A DNA stretch of 64,000 bases from an uncultured Prevotellaceae bacterium (GCA_902785945.1 CADAAR010000003.1:55709-119708); one strand, 5' to 3'; positions 16,343 to 29,196 are shown, counted from the stretch's first letter. The notes: generated from the letters alone by a model not told the origin. Program-made: numbers and translations.

Positions 16343-17101
16343 TTATTGCAGTTTGCCGAACTTGTCGAACAGTTGTCGATCAGCAAGCCAGAGGGTGACA
16401 GCAAGGGCGATGACAGAGGATGCCAGACAACCAATGATCAGTTGCAGCGTCACCACAAAGGCGTTGACAGGTGCGATGCCTGCGATGAAGATACCACAGA
16501 GCAACAAGGGCATGGCGTAGAGACCCATCACAGACAGATTGGCTGCTGTGGGAGCGAACACCTGTTGTAAAGCCCTGCGCACAAAGGGCAGCACAGCATG
16601 CAGATGATCGGTACCATTGCCACGCAGGAACTCATATTGCTGTTCATCCGCCTTCAGAGCCGACTGATAGGTGCTCAGGCCACGAATGAGCGTGGTCATG
16701 TTCTGTCCCACCAGCAAGGCCATGACAGGCACGAACCAACGGGCACCGAAACCATTCTCAGCAGGCAGACAAGCCCACAATAGATAGGACCCTACCACGA
16801 AAGCACTCACCAGCAGACCTGCGCTGACAGGCAACAGGAACCGGGCTACGGAGAACTTCATACGACGGAGGGCCAGCACGCCTGATACGACAGCCAGTAA
16901 CACCAGCCACAACAGGCTGAGCCAGAGCTTGTCGTACTTCACCAATGCCCAGACTATCAGACAGAGCACCAACAGCTGAATTGCCATACGTGCTATCGCA
17001 ATCCCTAATGTACGCAGCAGCGAACGATCGAAAAGATAAAGTGCTCCTGCGGGGATGAGCAAAAGGAGCAGGGCTAAAGCAATATGTAATACCATCGTCA
17101 T
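16343..17101 (-). CDS. FetB/UPF0014-like ABC transporter permease
   Basis: 252 residues with about seven predicted membrane helices; the inner-membrane permease of an ABC exporter of the FetB family, linked in E. coli to iron export. The conserved cytoplasmic loop includes RGLSTYQSALKADEQQYEFL and the C-terminal helices are rich in Leu/Ala. Its ATG overlaps the stop of the ATPase gene by 1 bp, so the two are coupled. The metal substrate is inferred from the family. Confidence 0.85.
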   Translation of the reverse strand: MTMVLHIALALLLLLIPAGALYLFDRSLLRTLGIAIARMAIQLLVLCLIVWALVKYDKLWLSLLWLVLLAVVSGVLALRRMKFSVARFLLPVSAGLLVSAFVVGSYLLWACLPAENGFGARWFVPVMALLVGQNMTTLIRGLSTYQSALKADEQQYEFLRGNGTDHLHAVLPFVRRALQQVFAPTAANLSVMGLYAMPLLLCGIFIAGIAPVNAFVVTLQLIIGCLASSVIALAVTLWLADRQLFDKFGKLQ

Positions 17102-17700
17102 TACGTGTTTTGATTCAAATTTATGACCAAGTCGGCATCGTCGACCAACAACGGACGGCGACTGGCTATCAGCACCGTCTTGCCAGCAATAACCTGACTA
17201 CGAAGCAGTTGCAGCATGCGATCAGCCAACTCCGGGGGCAGCTGTGCAGCAGGCTCGTCAGCGATAATCATCTGCTTGTCGTTTGTCGTCTGTAAGGTCT
17301 GCTCTGCAAACTGGTAGATCTCCTCAGGCGACAGAAGCACAGGTTGGCTGGCCTGAAGGGGCACGGGCAGCAGATCGTTCCACACACCAAAGTCGTCAGC
17401 CTCACAGACGGGAGCCTCAGGCGCCTTGAGTTGATGTCGCAGCAGCTGAATCTGCTGAGGCAGATAAATCATCAGCCTGCGGAAGGCCTGCGACGACTTG
17501 ACGGTGAGCAGTTCGCCATCGACACTCACGAAACCACTGCTGACAGGCAGAAAACCCATCAGCGTGCGCAGCAATGTGGTCTTACCAGAACCCTCTGGAC
17601 CCGTGATGCAGGTGAGCTGTCCGTCTCTCGCCATAAACGAAAGACCAGTTGCCAATATATGGCCTCCAATGGCTATTGTTGCGTCTTTTACCTCTAACAT
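17101..17700 (-). CDS. ABC transporter ATPase partner of the FetB-like permease
   Basis: About 199 residues. Walker A is GPEGSGKTT (about 34-42), the Q-loop region is YLPQQIQLL and Walker B is MIIADEP. The usual LSGGQ signature is replaced by LSPEEIYQFAEQ, an unusual degeneration that may alter ATP hydrolysis. The ATG at 17700 is preferred over 17718 because the -7 box (17716-17723) overlaps the longer start. It is likely the FetA-type subunit. Confidence 0.82.
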   Translation of the reverse strand: MLEVKDATIAIGGHILATGLSFMARDGQLTCITGPEGSGKTTLLRTLMGFLPVSSGFVSVDGELLTVKSSQAFRRLMIYLPQQIQLLRHQLKAPEAPVCEADDFGVWNDLLPVPLQASQPVLLSPEEIYQFAEQTLQTTNDKQMIIADEPAAQLPPELADRMLQLLRSQVIAGKTVLIASRRPLLVDDADLVINLNQNT

Positions 17701-17715
17701 ACCAATAATTTGGTG

Positions 17716-17723
17716 CAAAAATA
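17716..17723 (-). promoter_or_regulatory. -7 box of the ABC exporter operon
   Basis: TATTTTTG on the minus strand, 15 bp upstream of the ATG at 17700. Confidence 0.55.
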
Positions 17724-17730
17724 CAAAATA

Positions 17731-17760
17731 ATTATGAATTATGAATTATGAATTATGAAC
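17731..17760. repeat. Short tandem repeat, ATTATGA family
   Basis: Four tandem copies of a 7-8-nt ATTATGA unit between the divergent promoters of the ABC exporter and aguA. Confidence 0.8.
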
Positions 17761-17767
17761 TTTTTTG

Positions 17768-17775
17768 TACCTTTG
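17768..17775 (+). promoter_or_regulatory. -7 box of the aguA-cysE run
   Basis: TACCTTTG, with only 9 bp between the box and the ATG at 17785. The predicted leader is a few nucleotides or none. It is the only clear promoter found for the six plus-strand genes up to 24296. Confidence 0.65.
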
Positions 17776-17784
17776 CGCCAAAAT

Positions 17785-18795
17785 ATGAACATCAAGGCAG
17801 AAAATAGGGCCAAGAAATGGCGACTTCCAGCCGAATGGGAGCCCCAATGGGGTGTGCAGCTCACGTGGCCGCATGCCGATACCGACTGGGCCCCAATTCT
17901 CAACGATATCATTGCGACCTATCACGAGATGGCGCGAGAGATTGCCAAGCGCGAACGGCTCATCGTAGTGGCACCTCAGGATGCTGCGAGGGATATGCTG
18001 CGCTTTGTCTGTGACACTGACGACACCTGGGCGCGTGATCACGGCTTTATCACCCTTACGGATGATGAAGGTCACCACCGTCTGTTGGACTATCGTTTCA
18101 ACGGCTGGGGAGAGAAATTCCCCGCTGACAACGACAATGCCATTAACCGTAAGATGTACGAGGCAGGCATCGTGGAGGGAGAATACGCAGACTGTCTGGA
18201 TTTCGTATTGGAAGGCGGTTCGATAGAGAGCGACGGTAAGGGCACCATCTTCACCACGACAGGTTGTCTGCTGGCGCCTCACAGGAACCAGCCTCTTAAA
18301 AAAAGTGAAATCGAACAACGGCTGATGCAAGATTTAGGGGCCAGCCGTGTTATATGGATAGATCACGGTCAGCTGACGGGTGACGATACTGACGGACATA
18401 TCGATACGTTGGTGCGCATCTGTCCTGACGACACAATCGTATATGTGGGCTGCGACGACCCAAACGACGAGCAGTATGAAGAGTTGCAGCTGATGGAGGA
18501 GCAACTGAAGGCCCTCAGGACCCTTGAAGGCAAGCCCTACAGGCTCTTGAAGTTGCCGATGCCCCACCCCATCTATGAGGACGACTACAGGCTACCTGCG
18601 ACGTACGCCAACTTTCTCATCCTGAACGGGGCTGTGCTCTGTCCTACCTACGGACAACCCGACCTCGACAACGAGGCTATCCGCGTTATCGGTGAGGCCT
18701 TTCCTGACAGGGAGATGGTACCCATCGACAGTCAAGTGATTATCAAGCAGCATGGGTCGATCCATTGCTGCACCATGCAGTTTCCAGAGGAGTGA
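17785..18795 (+). CDS. aguA: Agmatine deiminase
   Basis: 336 residues. Hydrolyses agmatine to N-carbamoylputrescine and ammonia. Motifs are QLTWPHADTDW, TWARDHGF (catalytic Asp), the His of DGHIDTLVR and the nucleophilic Cys in SIHCCTMQ. The ATG at 17785 is chosen because the -7 box (17768-17775) lies downstream of the alternative at 17755. It is first in a tight run with aguB 22 bp downstream, and the two enzymes act consecutively to make putrescine. Confidence 0.94.
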   Translation: MNIKAENRAKKWRLPAEWEPQWGVQLTWPHADTDWAPILNDIIATYHEMAREIAKRERLIVVAPQDAARDMLRFVCDTDDTWARDHGFITLTDDEGHHRLLDYRFNGWGEKFPADNDNAINRKMYEAGIVEGEYADCLDFVLEGGSIESDGKGTIFTTTGCLLAPHRNQPLKKSEIEQRLMQDLGASRVIWIDHGQLTGDDTDGHIDTLVRICPDDTIVYVGCDDPNDEQYEELQLMEEQLKALRTLEGKPYRLLKLPMPHPIYEDDYRLPATYANFLILNGAVLCPTYGQPDLDNEAIRVIGEAFPDREMVPIDSQVIIKQHGSIHCCTMQFPEE

Positions 18796-18817
18796 ATAGT
18801 GAAAAGTGAATAGTGAT
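18794..18817. repeat. Short tandem repeat between aguA and aguB
   Basis: GTGAATA / GTGAAAA units fill the whole 22-bp spacer. An in-frame GTG at 18806 within the repeat could act as an alternative aguB start. Confidence 0.7.
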
Positions 18818-19693
18818 ATGAGAGAATTGAAGATAGGTTTTTTGCAGCAGCACAACACCGCTGACACCAAGAATAACCTGCTGAGACTGGCAGAAGGTAT
18901 CAGCGACCTGGCCAAGCGAGGCGCACAGCTCATCGTGCTCCAGGAGCTGCACAACTCGCTCTACTTCTGTCAGACAGAAGATGTGAACAACTTCGATTTA
19001 GCCGAGCCCATACCAGGTCCCTCAACGCGATTCTTCGGTGAACTGGCAAAGGAGTTTGGTGTGGTGATCGTCACCTCGCTCTTCGAGAAACGTGCACCAG
19101 GATTGTATCACAACACAGCCGTCGTATTGGAGAAAGACGGCAGCATAGCAGGCACCTACCGTAAGATGCATATCCCTGACGATCCTGCCTACTATGAGAA
19201 GTTCTACTTCACCCCAGGCGATATGGGTTTCCACCCCATCCAGACCTCTGTGGGAAGACTGGGTGTGATGGTATGCTGGGACCAGTGGTATCCAGAGGCA
19301 GCACGATTGATGGCACTGCAGGGGGCAGAATTGTTGATCTATCCCACAGCCATTGGCTATGAGCCAAGCGATACCCCCGAGGAACAGCAGCGTCAACGCA
19401 TGGCCTGGCAGACAGTACAGCGTGGACATGCTGTGGCGAATGGACTGCCTGTCATCGCAGTGAATCGTGTGGGGTTTGAGCCTAGCGGAGATTCCGGCAT
19501 TCTGTTCTGGGGCACATCGTTTGTGGCAGGACCTCAGGGCGAGCTCATCTACGAGGCCTCGACGGATGAGGAAGAGAGCATCATCGTGGAACTCGATCTG
19601 GACCACTCGGAACAGGTGCGTCGCTGGTGGCCTTTCCTGCGTGACCGTCGCACTGACGAATATCAAGACATTTTAAAAAGATTCATCGATTGA
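18818..19693 (+). CDS. aguB: N-carbamoylputrescine amidase
   Basis: 291 residues, nitrilase (CN-hydrolase) fold. The Glu-Lys-Cys triad is visible as VLQELHN, YRKMHIPDD and MVCWDQWYPEAA. It converts N-carbamoylputrescine to putrescine, CO2 and ammonia, completing the pathway started by AguA. The start is put at the ATG at 18818 just after the spacer repeat. The ammonia from both steps could feed the glutamine synthetase encoded two genes downstream. Confidence 0.95.
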   Translation: MRELKIGFLQQHNTADTKNNLLRLAEGISDLAKRGAQLIVLQELHNSLYFCQTEDVNNFDLAEPIPGPSTRFFGELAKEFGVVIVTSLFEKRAPGLYHNTAVVLEKDGSIAGTYRKMHIPDDPAYYEKFYFTPGDMGFHPIQTSVGRLGVMVCWDQWYPEAARLMALQGAELLIYPTAIGYEPSDTPEEQQRQRMAWQTVQRGHAVANGLPVIAVNRVGFEPSGDSGILFWGTSFVAGPQGELIYEASTDEEESIIVELDLDHSEQVRRWWPFLRDRRTDEYQDILKRFID

Positions 19694-19694
19694 T

Positions 19695-20492
19695 ATGAGA
19701 AAGTTTTTTGTATTGGCTCTTGCAGCCATCACCCTCCTGCCAACATCTGCCTCGGCACAAGAGTCAGATAACGACTGGACTGAGCTTGACTTTACGGCAA
19801 CCGTCTCAGCCAACCTCGTCAGCCGTTATATGTGGCGTGGTATTGACAATGCAGGTCCCAGCTTCCAACCTGAGCTTGAACTCGGCTGGAAAGGACTGTC
19901 GCTGAATATCTCAGGCAGTACCCCACTCCAGAAGAATGACGGCATTCAGGATCTGGATGTCACCCTCGGCTACAGCCTTTATGGCTTCAACATCGGAGTG
20001 ATTGACTATTGGACGGCCGACGTTGATCCCAGAAACCGCTATTTCTATTTTGGTGGTGAGACGGAGTGTCCCCACCAGTTGGAGGCTAATATCGGCTATA
20101 GCTGCGAATATGGTTCGCTGCAGGCCTATACGATGTTCTATGGCAATGACTACAAAATTGATGGCAAACGTGCCTACTCCACTTATATCGAACTGAACGT
20201 GCCCTTCCGTCTGGGAGGTCTTCAGTGGGATGCCTGTGTTGGTGTCACACCTTTTGAGAGTGCTGGTACCACCTATGAAGAAGAGTACCAGACTGCAAGC
20301 GGCAAGACGAAGACCCACACACGAGGCGACTGGATGTATGGTGAGTCGTTTACCTGCAATATGGCCTCGCTGCGTGCCACCAAAGAATTGGAGTTCAAGC
20401 ATTTCAACGTGCCAGTGTTCGTGGAACTGCACACCAATCCCTATCTGCAGCGCGCCAACATTGTTCTTGGCGTTGCCATCAAATCTCTGTAA
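19695..20492 (+). CDS. TorF-like putative porin
   Basis: 265 residues. The signal peptide (cleavage after ASAQ) precedes a domain that begins SANLVSRYMWRGI, the hallmark of the TorF-like putative porin family, and ends in strands typical of an outer-membrane barrel. It lies 1 bp after aguB and 18 bp before glnN, so it may bring nitrogen compounds into the periplasm; the substrate is unknown. Confidence 0.8.
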   Translation: MRKFFVLALAAITLLPTSASAQESDNDWTELDFTATVSANLVSRYMWRGIDNAGPSFQPELELGWKGLSLNISGSTPLQKNDGIQDLDVTLGYSLYGFNIGVIDYWTADVDPRNRYFYFGGETECPHQLEANIGYSCEYGSLQAYTMFYGNDYKIDGKRAYSTYIELNVPFRLGGLQWDACVGVTPFESAGTTYEEEYQTASGKTKTHTRGDWMYGESFTCNMASLRATKELEFKHFNVPVFVELHTNPYLQRANIVLGVAIKSL

Positions 20493-20510
20493 ACTTTAAA
20501 CAGTTATCGA

Positions 20511-22736
<2,226 letters not shown>

Positions 22737-22740
22737 GTAT

Positions 22741-23367
22741 ATGAGAAAAATTCTTTTTATGGCCCTGTGCTGTATGGCTGCTATGGGACTCACTTCCTGT
22801 CTCTATGAAGAAGACGAGGACAATCACGAAATCACCCCTCAGGAGATTGGTCAGTACCTTAACGCAATGAAGGGCAACTATAGCGGGAAATTATTGTTTC
22901 AGGCTAACAACCCCAACGATCCCCAAGATGATCTCGACACGCTCGACATTGCCTGGAACGTGACTACTGATACGATGGTCATCGTCAATGAGTTTCCTCA
23001 GGCCGTTTTCATCGACCGCATCAACGACCCTCAGCTGAAAGAGGCAATGGAGGAGGCTGCTCCAGCACCACTGAGAGCAAAGCTCGCTTTCTACAAGGCT
23101 AATCCCGTCAGTTTCCTGGTCTACCCCGCCTCAGTCATCTACGACATTGAGTACGAAGGTGCTACCCATCAGGCTTCGCTGGTTTTCTGGATCAACACCT
23201 CCTATTCATACGGTCTGTATGACATCACAAACAAAACCTTCCAGATGCAACTGATGGGCGCAGGTCTCTACCTCGATGAAAATACGAACCGTAGTTATCT
23301 CGTCAACAATGAGTACGATAACTACTCATTCCCCATCGTGTTTACCAACGTCAATTTAAGTCATTAA
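22741..23367 (+). CDS. DUF4840-type lipoprotein
   Basis: 208 residues from the ATG at 22741, which gives a lipoprotein signal with lipobox GLTSC. The mature part begins with an acidic stretch and ITPQEIGQYLNAMKGNYSG, a start shared by DUF4840 proteins of Bacteroidales. Beta-rich. Function unknown. It starts 4 bp after glnN and is probably cotranscribed. Confidence 0.78.
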   Translation: MRKILFMALCCMAAMGLTSCLYEEDEDNHEITPQEIGQYLNAMKGNYSGKLLFQANNPNDPQDDLDTLDIAWNVTTDTMVIVNEFPQAVFIDRINDPQLKEAMEEAAPAPLRAKLAFYKANPVSFLVYPASVIYDIEYEGATHQASLVFWINTSYSYGLYDITNKTFQMQLMGAGLYLDENTNRSYLVNNEYDNYSFPIVFTNVNLSH

Positions 23368-23384
23368 CAATAGCTTCATCAAAG

Positions 23385-24296
23385 ATGAAACAGGAACAAA
23401 TCAACGAGACGCTGCGCCGCAATGTGGGCGTGCTCTCAGAACATACTGAGGACGAGATCCGGATGATGCCCACATCGACGGAGACGCCACTGCCATCGGT
23501 AGAGGACGTCAAGCAGATTGTGAGCCTCATCAAGAGCATCATCTTCCCAGACTATTTCAACAAGCGTCAGCCTGATGAGCAGTTAAGAGCTTACCAGATA
23601 GGCGTGAGTATGGAAAGGCTGTACCAGTTGCTGCGTCAGCAGATAGCACGTGGACTGCAGTTCTGCGAAGAGTGTTCTGAGGACGATGTCAAGGCTTCTG
23701 GTGAAGAACTGGCACTGGAGTTTATCGACTCGCTGCCAGAAATCAAACGTCTGCTCTATACAGATATTCAGGCGATGTTCGACAACGACCCTGCTGCTGC
23801 CACCTATGGCGAGGTGATTTTCTGTTATCCTGTGGTGAACACCATGACCCACTACCGCATTGCCCACCGTCTGCACGAGATGAAGGTGCCTGTGATTCCA
23901 CGTATCATCACAGAGCAGGCGCACTCGAAGACGGGTATCGACATTCATCCTGGTGCCCAGATAGGAGAATACTTCTCGATAGACCACGGTACGGGTGTGG
24001 TGATTGGCGAGACCTGTATCATCGGCAACCACGTGACCCTCTATCAGGGTGTGACCCTTGGCGCCAAGAGTTTCAAGTACGACGAACAGGGTAATATGCT
24101 CAATGTGCCCCGTCACCCGATTATCGAGGATAATGTGACGATTTACTCCAATGCCTCAGTATTAGGTCGCATCACCATCGGACACGACTCAACCATTGGT
24201 GGTAACATATGGCTTACACACGACGTACCGCCCTACTCTCGCATTCTGCAGAGCAAGGCGGTAGACGCAGGTTATCAAGACGGTTTAGGAATCTAA
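23385..24296 (+). CDS. cysE: Serine O-acetyltransferase
   Basis: 303 residues. Makes O-acetylserine from serine and acetyl-CoA for cysteine synthesis. The N-terminal helical domain is long, and the C-terminal left-handed beta-helix has the hexapeptide repeats GTGVVIGETCIIGNHVTLYQGV and the conserved DIHPGAQIG and DHGTG. It is the last gene of the run and overlaps the convergent MFS gene by 4 bp, so the two transcripts are antisense at their ends. Confidence 0.93.
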   Translation: MKQEQINETLRRNVGVLSEHTEDEIRMMPTSTETPLPSVEDVKQIVSLIKSIIFPDYFNKRQPDEQLRAYQIGVSMERLYQLLRQQIARGLQFCEECSEDDVKASGEELALEFIDSLPEIKRLLYTDIQAMFDNDPAAATYGEVIFCYPVVNTMTHYRIAHRLHEMKVPVIPRIITEQAHSKTGIDIHPGAQIGEYFSIDHGTGVVIGETCIIGNHVTLYQGVTLGAKSFKYDEQGNMLNVPRHPIIEDNVTIYSNASVLGRITIGHDSTIGGNIWLTHDVPPYSRILQSKAVDAGYQDGLGI

Positions 24297-25564
24297 GCCG
24301 TCTTTTTCTTTCCAAACTCAGGATCGATTTTCAACAACGAGGATACGATATACGTCATTGAGCAGGCTATGATGACAATCAGGAAGAACGTGCCATAACC
24401 CACAGCTTCCTGCAAGGCACCAGCAAAGAGTCCTGGAATCATCATCGACAGAGCCATCAGGGCCGTACAGAGTGCGTAATGGGCCGTCTTGTGCTCACCC
24501 TGACTATAATAAATAAGGTATAGCATATAGGCCGAGAAGCCGAAGCCATAGCCAAACTGTTCAATAAACACGCAGATGTTGACGATGAACAGACTCTGAG
24601 GCAGGACATAAGCCAGATAGACATACACCAGATCGGGCAGCGTGATAGCCATCACCATCGGCCACAGCCAACGCTTCAGACCATCGCGGCTCGCCACAAT
24701 GCCACCAAGGATACCACCCAGCGTCAGGCCGATAACACCCACAGTGCCCTGCACCAGTCCGTATTCTGCTGGTGAGAGGCCCAAGCCACCATTGTTTGTG
24801 GCATCAATCAGGAACAAGGCACTCACCTTGGCCAGCAAACCCTCTGGCATGCGATAGAACAGCATAAAACAGATACCAGCCCACACCTGAGGCTTCTGGA
24901 AGAAAGTCTTCAGCGTGACCCAGAACTCCTGCATGATCTGCGCGCCATGCATCTTCTCGATACCCTTATCCTCTATGGGGCGTGGAAGGATATAATGATG
25001 CCACAGCCAGAAGGCGATAAATAGACCCGCCATGCCATAGAACATCAGACTCCACGAATACCTGATATTTCGCGTCAACACCTCCAGATTGCCTGCCAAC
25101 ATCACCAGCAGACCTTGTCCTACAATCGTGGCGATACGATAGAAGGTAGAACGGATACCCACGAAATACGCCTGCTTGTGCTCGTCGAGTCCCAGCATAT
25201 AAAAACCATCGGCAGCAATGTCGTGAGTGGCACTCGAGAAAGCCATCAGCCAGAAGAAGGCCAATGACCCCTGCAACCAATAGGGACCAGGAATTGTGAA
25301 GGCCACACCACCTAAGGAGGCGCCTATCAACAACTGCATGACGACAATCCACCAACGCTTGGTTTTGATGATGTCGATGAACGGGCTCCACAATGGCTTG
25401 ATGACCCAAGGTAGATAGAGCCAAGAGGTATAAAGCGTGATATCGGTATTCGAAAGACCAAGACGCTTATACATAATCAGAGAGATGGTCATAACTGCCA
25501 CATACGGCAAACCTTCTGCGAAATAAAGGGTGGGCACCCAGGCCCAAGGATTTCTTTTATTCAT
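24293..25564 (-). CDS. AmpG-like MFS permease
   Basis: 423 residues with about 12 membrane helices. The start [20 protein letters not shown] is typical of AmpG/SLC33-type major facilitator proteins, which in many bacteria import anhydro-muropeptides. The ATG overlaps the stop of the upstream GT2-DUF4922-SpoIID gene by 8 bp. Because SpoIID-like domains cleave peptidoglycan, a muropeptide-recycling role is plausible but inferred. Confidence 0.85.
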   Translation of the reverse strand: MNKRNPWAWVPTLYFAEGLPYVAVMTISLIMYKRLGLSNTDITLYTSWLYLPWVIKPLWSPFIDIIKTKRWWIVVMQLLIGASLGGVAFTIPGPYWLQGSLAFFWLMAFSSATHDIAADGFYMLGLDEHKQAYFVGIRSTFYRIATIVGQGLLVMLAGNLEVLTRNIRYSWSLMFYGMAGLFIAFWLWHHYILPRPIEDKGIEKMHGAQIMQEFWVTLKTFFQKPQVWAGICFMLFYRMPEGLLAKVSALFLIDATNNGGLGLSPAEYGLVQGTVGVIGLTLGGILGGIVASRDGLKRWLWPMVMAITLPDLVYVYLAYVLPQSLFIVNICVFIEQFGYGFGFSAYMLYLIYYSQGEHKTAHYALCTALMALSMMIPGLFAGALQEAVGYGTFFLIVIIACSMTYIVSSLLKIDPEFGKKKTA

Positions 25565-28500
25565 ATAATTGTTTTATTGTTGCATTGCGATAATAGAAAA
25601 GCAGAATCTCATCATAGGTCTTGCCTTGCTCACCCATGACGGCAGCACCAATCTGACAAAGACCTACACCATGACCCCAGCCAGAGCCATGAAGGATAAA
25701 GCGATCGCCTTGTTTCTCTACATCAAAAGCTGAGGAATAGAGATGGGTCTCGCTCAGGGCACGACGGATTTCGAGTTCCTTACCAATGGTAAAACTCTTC
25801 TTGGTACCCACAATCTTCAGTTTCCAGATACGACCACTCTTACCACGCTCCAAAGGAATCAAATCGGTAATGGTGCCGAAGTCGTCCTTCAGTTTGCGAT
25901 TCACGAGTTCTGAAAGCTGCTCTTGCGAATATTCCACCGTCCAACGATAGAAATCGGGTGTCTCTTGATCGAAATCGTTCAACACCTGCGAGAGGATATG
26001 CTTGTCGTTGGTATTGCAATAGGGATCGTGGAATGACAAGAGGTAGGGCTTCGGTGTATCTTCCCAACAATACTGGAACTCCTCGGTTTGTCCTCCACAG
26101 CACTTCGAGAAGCGCGTGTCGCAGATTTCATCCTCATAGGCCAGGATCTGTCCACGTGTGGCCTGAATGGCCTGTTCCACAGCAGGACTCGACTGTTTGG
26201 TAATGCCCTGATAACGCTGACAATGATCATCGGCACAAACGTCGAAGATGGTATGGTCGTCGCGATCGTACCAACGAATCATCTCATCATCTTTCTTGAT
26301 AAACGAGAAGAAAGAAGCGCCTCCCTTTTCCTGTCGCTGGCGCTTTGTCATCTGCGCCAAAAGCCACGAACGGGAGATAACGGCATGGGCCTTGAGAAAC
26401 TCCAATGAGGCTGTGGCCGACATCTCGCTGGAAATGACACTCGTAAGATAACGCTCTACCGGCAACTCATTGATAGCCACAATCTTATCGGCCTCCACCA
26501 CCAGGCGAAGGGTACCACAGAACTCCTGTGTTTCCTTGCGCTCCCAATGGAAATTCACGCCGATGGTGACATCATGCAGTGAGAAGGAAGCATCGTCTTC
26601 CTGAGGTGTGAAGGTGAGCTCACGATACTGATTACCACGCCACAAGATACCACCCTCAAAAAATTCCACCGTCTGAAGACCCGTCAACATCTCTCCCTTA
26701 GCGGTATAGGGTTTGTTGAGTACAAACGATATCTTCTCGGCACTGACAATTCCCACAGTCACATTAGGCTCTTTCTGAGAAGAGAATTGAGAGTGGATAG
26801 TGGAGAGTTTGCTGCCGCTCTGGGCTTTCAGCGAATTTATCAACTGTTGCAGCGCCTCACCCTTCAAGGTTATCTCATCGAGTATACCTAATGCAATCTC
26901 TGGCGTCAGGCGCTCATAATCCTCCTGTCGAGGCGTGATGATGAATCCTGCCATATCGAGGGCACCTGGCGAGATAATAAACTGCTCGTTACCTTCTTTA
27001 TAATAACAGTCAGGACGGTGTTTCGTACGAGGGAACACCACCGCCAGAAAATCGTCGTTACAACGCCAGGCCACGATGTTCATCATGGGCTCAGGCTCTG
27101 TGGCGGGCAACGCCTCGTAAAGCCTACGGAACAATTGTTCGTCGCCATACTGCGAACGGCTTCGTATCAGCAGAGCCGTACAAGGATAGTCGTCAATCAT
27201 CGAGATATCCTCATCGTCGTTCAGGCTGACGAGTGTGGTCAAGTTACGCGACAAGCGCTGCCACGACATCTGCAGGGGCAGCAGACCACTGGTACCAGCC
27301 TGGAAATGAGCATGATCAGGGGCTGAGGCACCACACTGCGGACCATTATAAAACACCATCATCTCAGGATATTCCTCCAGCAGTTTATGGATCTCGCCAT
27401 ACGACTCAAGAATCCGTTGTGGCTGGTGCTTCAAGGAAGGAATGGTGAAGTGCTGCTGCAGGATCGGGAAAGGATTCACCAACAACTCATACTGGCCATC
27501 CACCTCTTTCTTAATCTGCTCTTTGGGGCGATTCTTCTCACAGAGGAAGCAAGGGCGCTCTGCGATGGTCTTCTGGTCCATCTTGGCACCTGTCGACACC
27601 ATTCGGGCAGGATTCCACTGCACCTGAATGCTATAGGCACCCACTGCCAGTTCACGGGTCTTGGCACTGCGCAGGTCATGATAACGCTGACGCGCAGCTT
27701 CCCACTTCTCTAACTGACGGTTGAAGAAACGCTGCAACGGAGAGTCGGCCATCAGTTCCTGCTTACCCTGAAGCATCTGCTGACGCGCAGCAATCTCCAA
27801 TGTACGCAGACGATCCTTATACAGGTTGTTGGCATTGATCTTGTCGATACTGAGGGCCGCATCGCTATTGCCGCCCCAACGACGACACAGATAGAGTTCG
27901 GTATAGATACGTCCGATGCGATAATGACGTGAGAAAATCAGGCCGAGGGCATAATCCTCGCCATAACTGGTATTAGGAAACTGAATCTGTCGCAGCAGAG
28001 GTGTGAAGAAAGCACGTGGTGCCCCAAGACCGTTAATGCGCAAAGCATTGTTAGGACCATTGTCATCTGTCCACTCCTTATGGTCAATCAAGCCTGGAGG
28101 CAGGGTGTTCAGCTCAAAGTCGCACATGCGATAGCTACCCACCACCATCGCAGCATTCTGCTTATAGAAGGCATCCACTATCTGCTGCAGGGTCTTCGGC
28201 GAAGAATAGAGGTCATCGGAATCCAATTGAACCGCAAACCTACCACATCTATCATCATTGATGGCCACGTTCCAGCAGCCACCAATGCCCAGATCATAAC
28301 GTTCAGGTATGATATGAATCAACCGCTCATCGTGCATGGCATTCAGCAACTCCGTGGTCTTGTCGGTAGAATGATTATCCACCACAATAACGTTGAACTT
28401 GAAGTTAGCTTTCTGACCCAACGCACTATTCACGGCATCCATAATGGTCTTCTCGCGGTTATAGACGGGAATCACCACCGAGGCCTCAATATCAAAGTCC

Positions 28501-29153
28501 TGCTCGTTGAAGTCTGGCCGACGATAGAACGAGGGATCAATCTTTGCTCCTATCTCTGCCAGATGGGCCGTAGCAGCATGTTCCATCTCGATCTGTACCT
28601 CGCGATTACGGGGATTCACATAATCGAACTGCTTCACGCCCGAAGCCCTCAGATCGGTCTCCTCTTCGGTATACAGACACTCGTTGATATGGAACAACTG
28701 GCCCTTACGACTCAGAAACAGGCGCAGGGCATAGAGTCCGGCATATTGGTAGTCGTGCTCACCAGCCTGCATGGCAAAGGTATGCAGCAGCGAGGTCTTA
28801 AACAGCCACAGACTACCGAAATCGAAGTCGTCGCGGATGCTGCCAGGGAAATAGTCGATCACGGGATGACCGTTGTAATCAGAATACACCATCGCTGCAT
28901 TCGAATCACTGGCCACACGCAGCATTCTGTCGAGGGCGCCCTGTCCCAACGTCACCTTTACGGGTTTCGTCAGCAGCAGCACATAGTCGGCCTTCGCATT
29001 CTCGGCCACCTGCATCAGCGCATTACTACTCAGTAATCCGGTTTCCAATTGGGTGATATTCTGCACGGTCTTGCTATTACGCAGTTGCTTGACGATTCCC
29101 TCTGCAACCTGCTCGTCCATAGCCGGCAAGAAACAATCTATCTTTTCTCTCAT
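25557..29153 (-). CDS. GT2 - DUF4922 - SpoIID multidomain protein
   Basis: 1198 residues. Residues 1-215 are a GT-A-like region, 224-470 a family 2 glycosyltransferase (ASVVIPVYN, metal-binding DSDD at 311-314) and about 500-780 DUF4922, with CFLC and the HIT/GalT-like HxHxQ in DHAHFQ. Residues about 780-796 are a linker made of a short tandem repeat, and about 800-1198 a SpoIID/LytB domain ([28 protein letters not shown]). No signal peptide is seen, which is odd for a SpoIID domain. The start is 29153 because the -7 box lies inside the frame from 29201. It is coupled to the AmpG-like gene. Confidence 0.85.
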   Translation of the reverse strand: MREKIDCFLPAMDEQVAEGIVKQLRNSKTVQNITQLETGLLSSNALMQVAENAKADYVLLLTKPVKVTLGQGALDRMLRVASDSNAAMVYSDYNGHPVIDYFPGSIRDDFDFGSLWLFKTSLLHTFAMQAGEHDYQYAGLYALRLFLSRKGQLFHINECLYTEEETDLRASGVKQFDYVNPRNREVQIEMEHAATAHLAEIGAKIDPSFYRRPDFNEQDFDIEASVVIPVYNREKTIMDAVNSALGQKANFKFNVIVVDNHSTDKTTELLNAMHDERLIHIIPERYDLGIGGCWNVAINDDRCGRFAVQLDSDDLYSSPKTLQQIVDAFYKQNAAMVVGSYRMCDFELNTLPPGLIDHKEWTDDNGPNNALRINGLGAPRAFFTPLLRQIQFPNTSYGEDYALGLIFSRHYRIGRIYTELYLCRRWGGNSDAALSIDKINANNLYKDRLRTLEIAARQQMLQGKQELMADSPLQRFFNRQLEKWEAARQRYHDLRSAKTRELAVGAYSIQVQWNPARMVSTGAKMDQKTIAERPCFLCEKNRPKEQIKKEVDGQYELLVNPFPILQQHFTIPSLKHQPQRILESYGEIHKLLEEYPEMMVFYNGPQCGASAPDHAHFQAGTSGLLPLQMSWQRLSRNLTTLVSLNDDEDISMIDDYPCTALLIRSRSQYGDEQLFRRLYEALPATEPEPMMNIVAWRCNDDFLAVVFPRTKHRPDCYYKEGNEQFIISPGALDMAGFIITPRQEDYERLTPEIALGILDEITLKGEALQQLINSLKAQSGSKLSTIHSQFSSQKEPNVTVGIVSAEKISFVLNKPYTAKGEMLTGLQTVEFFEGGILWRGNQYRELTFTPQEDDASFSLHDVTIGVNFHWERKETQEFCGTLRLVVEADKIVAINELPVERYLTSVISSEMSATASLEFLKAHAVISRSWLLAQMTKRQRQEKGGASFFSFIKKDDEMIRWYDRDDHTIFDVCADDHCQRYQGITKQSSPAVEQAIQATRGQILAYEDEICDTRFSKCCGGQTEEFQYCWEDTPKPYLLSFHDPYCNTNDKHILSQVLNDFDQETPDFYRWTVEYSQEQLSELVNRKLKDDFGTITDLIPLERGKSGRIWKLKIVGTKKSFTIGKELEIRRALSETHLYSSAFDVEKQGDRFILHGSGWGHGVGLCQIGAAVMGEQGKTYDEILLFYYRNATIKQLYE

Positions 29154-29188
29154 GGTCGTTCTTATGCTTACATATTGTAAATTTGTGG

Positions 29189-29196
29189 CAAAGATA
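29189..29196 (-). promoter_or_regulatory. -7 box of the GT2-DUF4922-SpoIID operon
   Basis: TATCTTTG on the minus strand, 35 bp upstream of the ATG at 29153. Confidence 0.65.
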
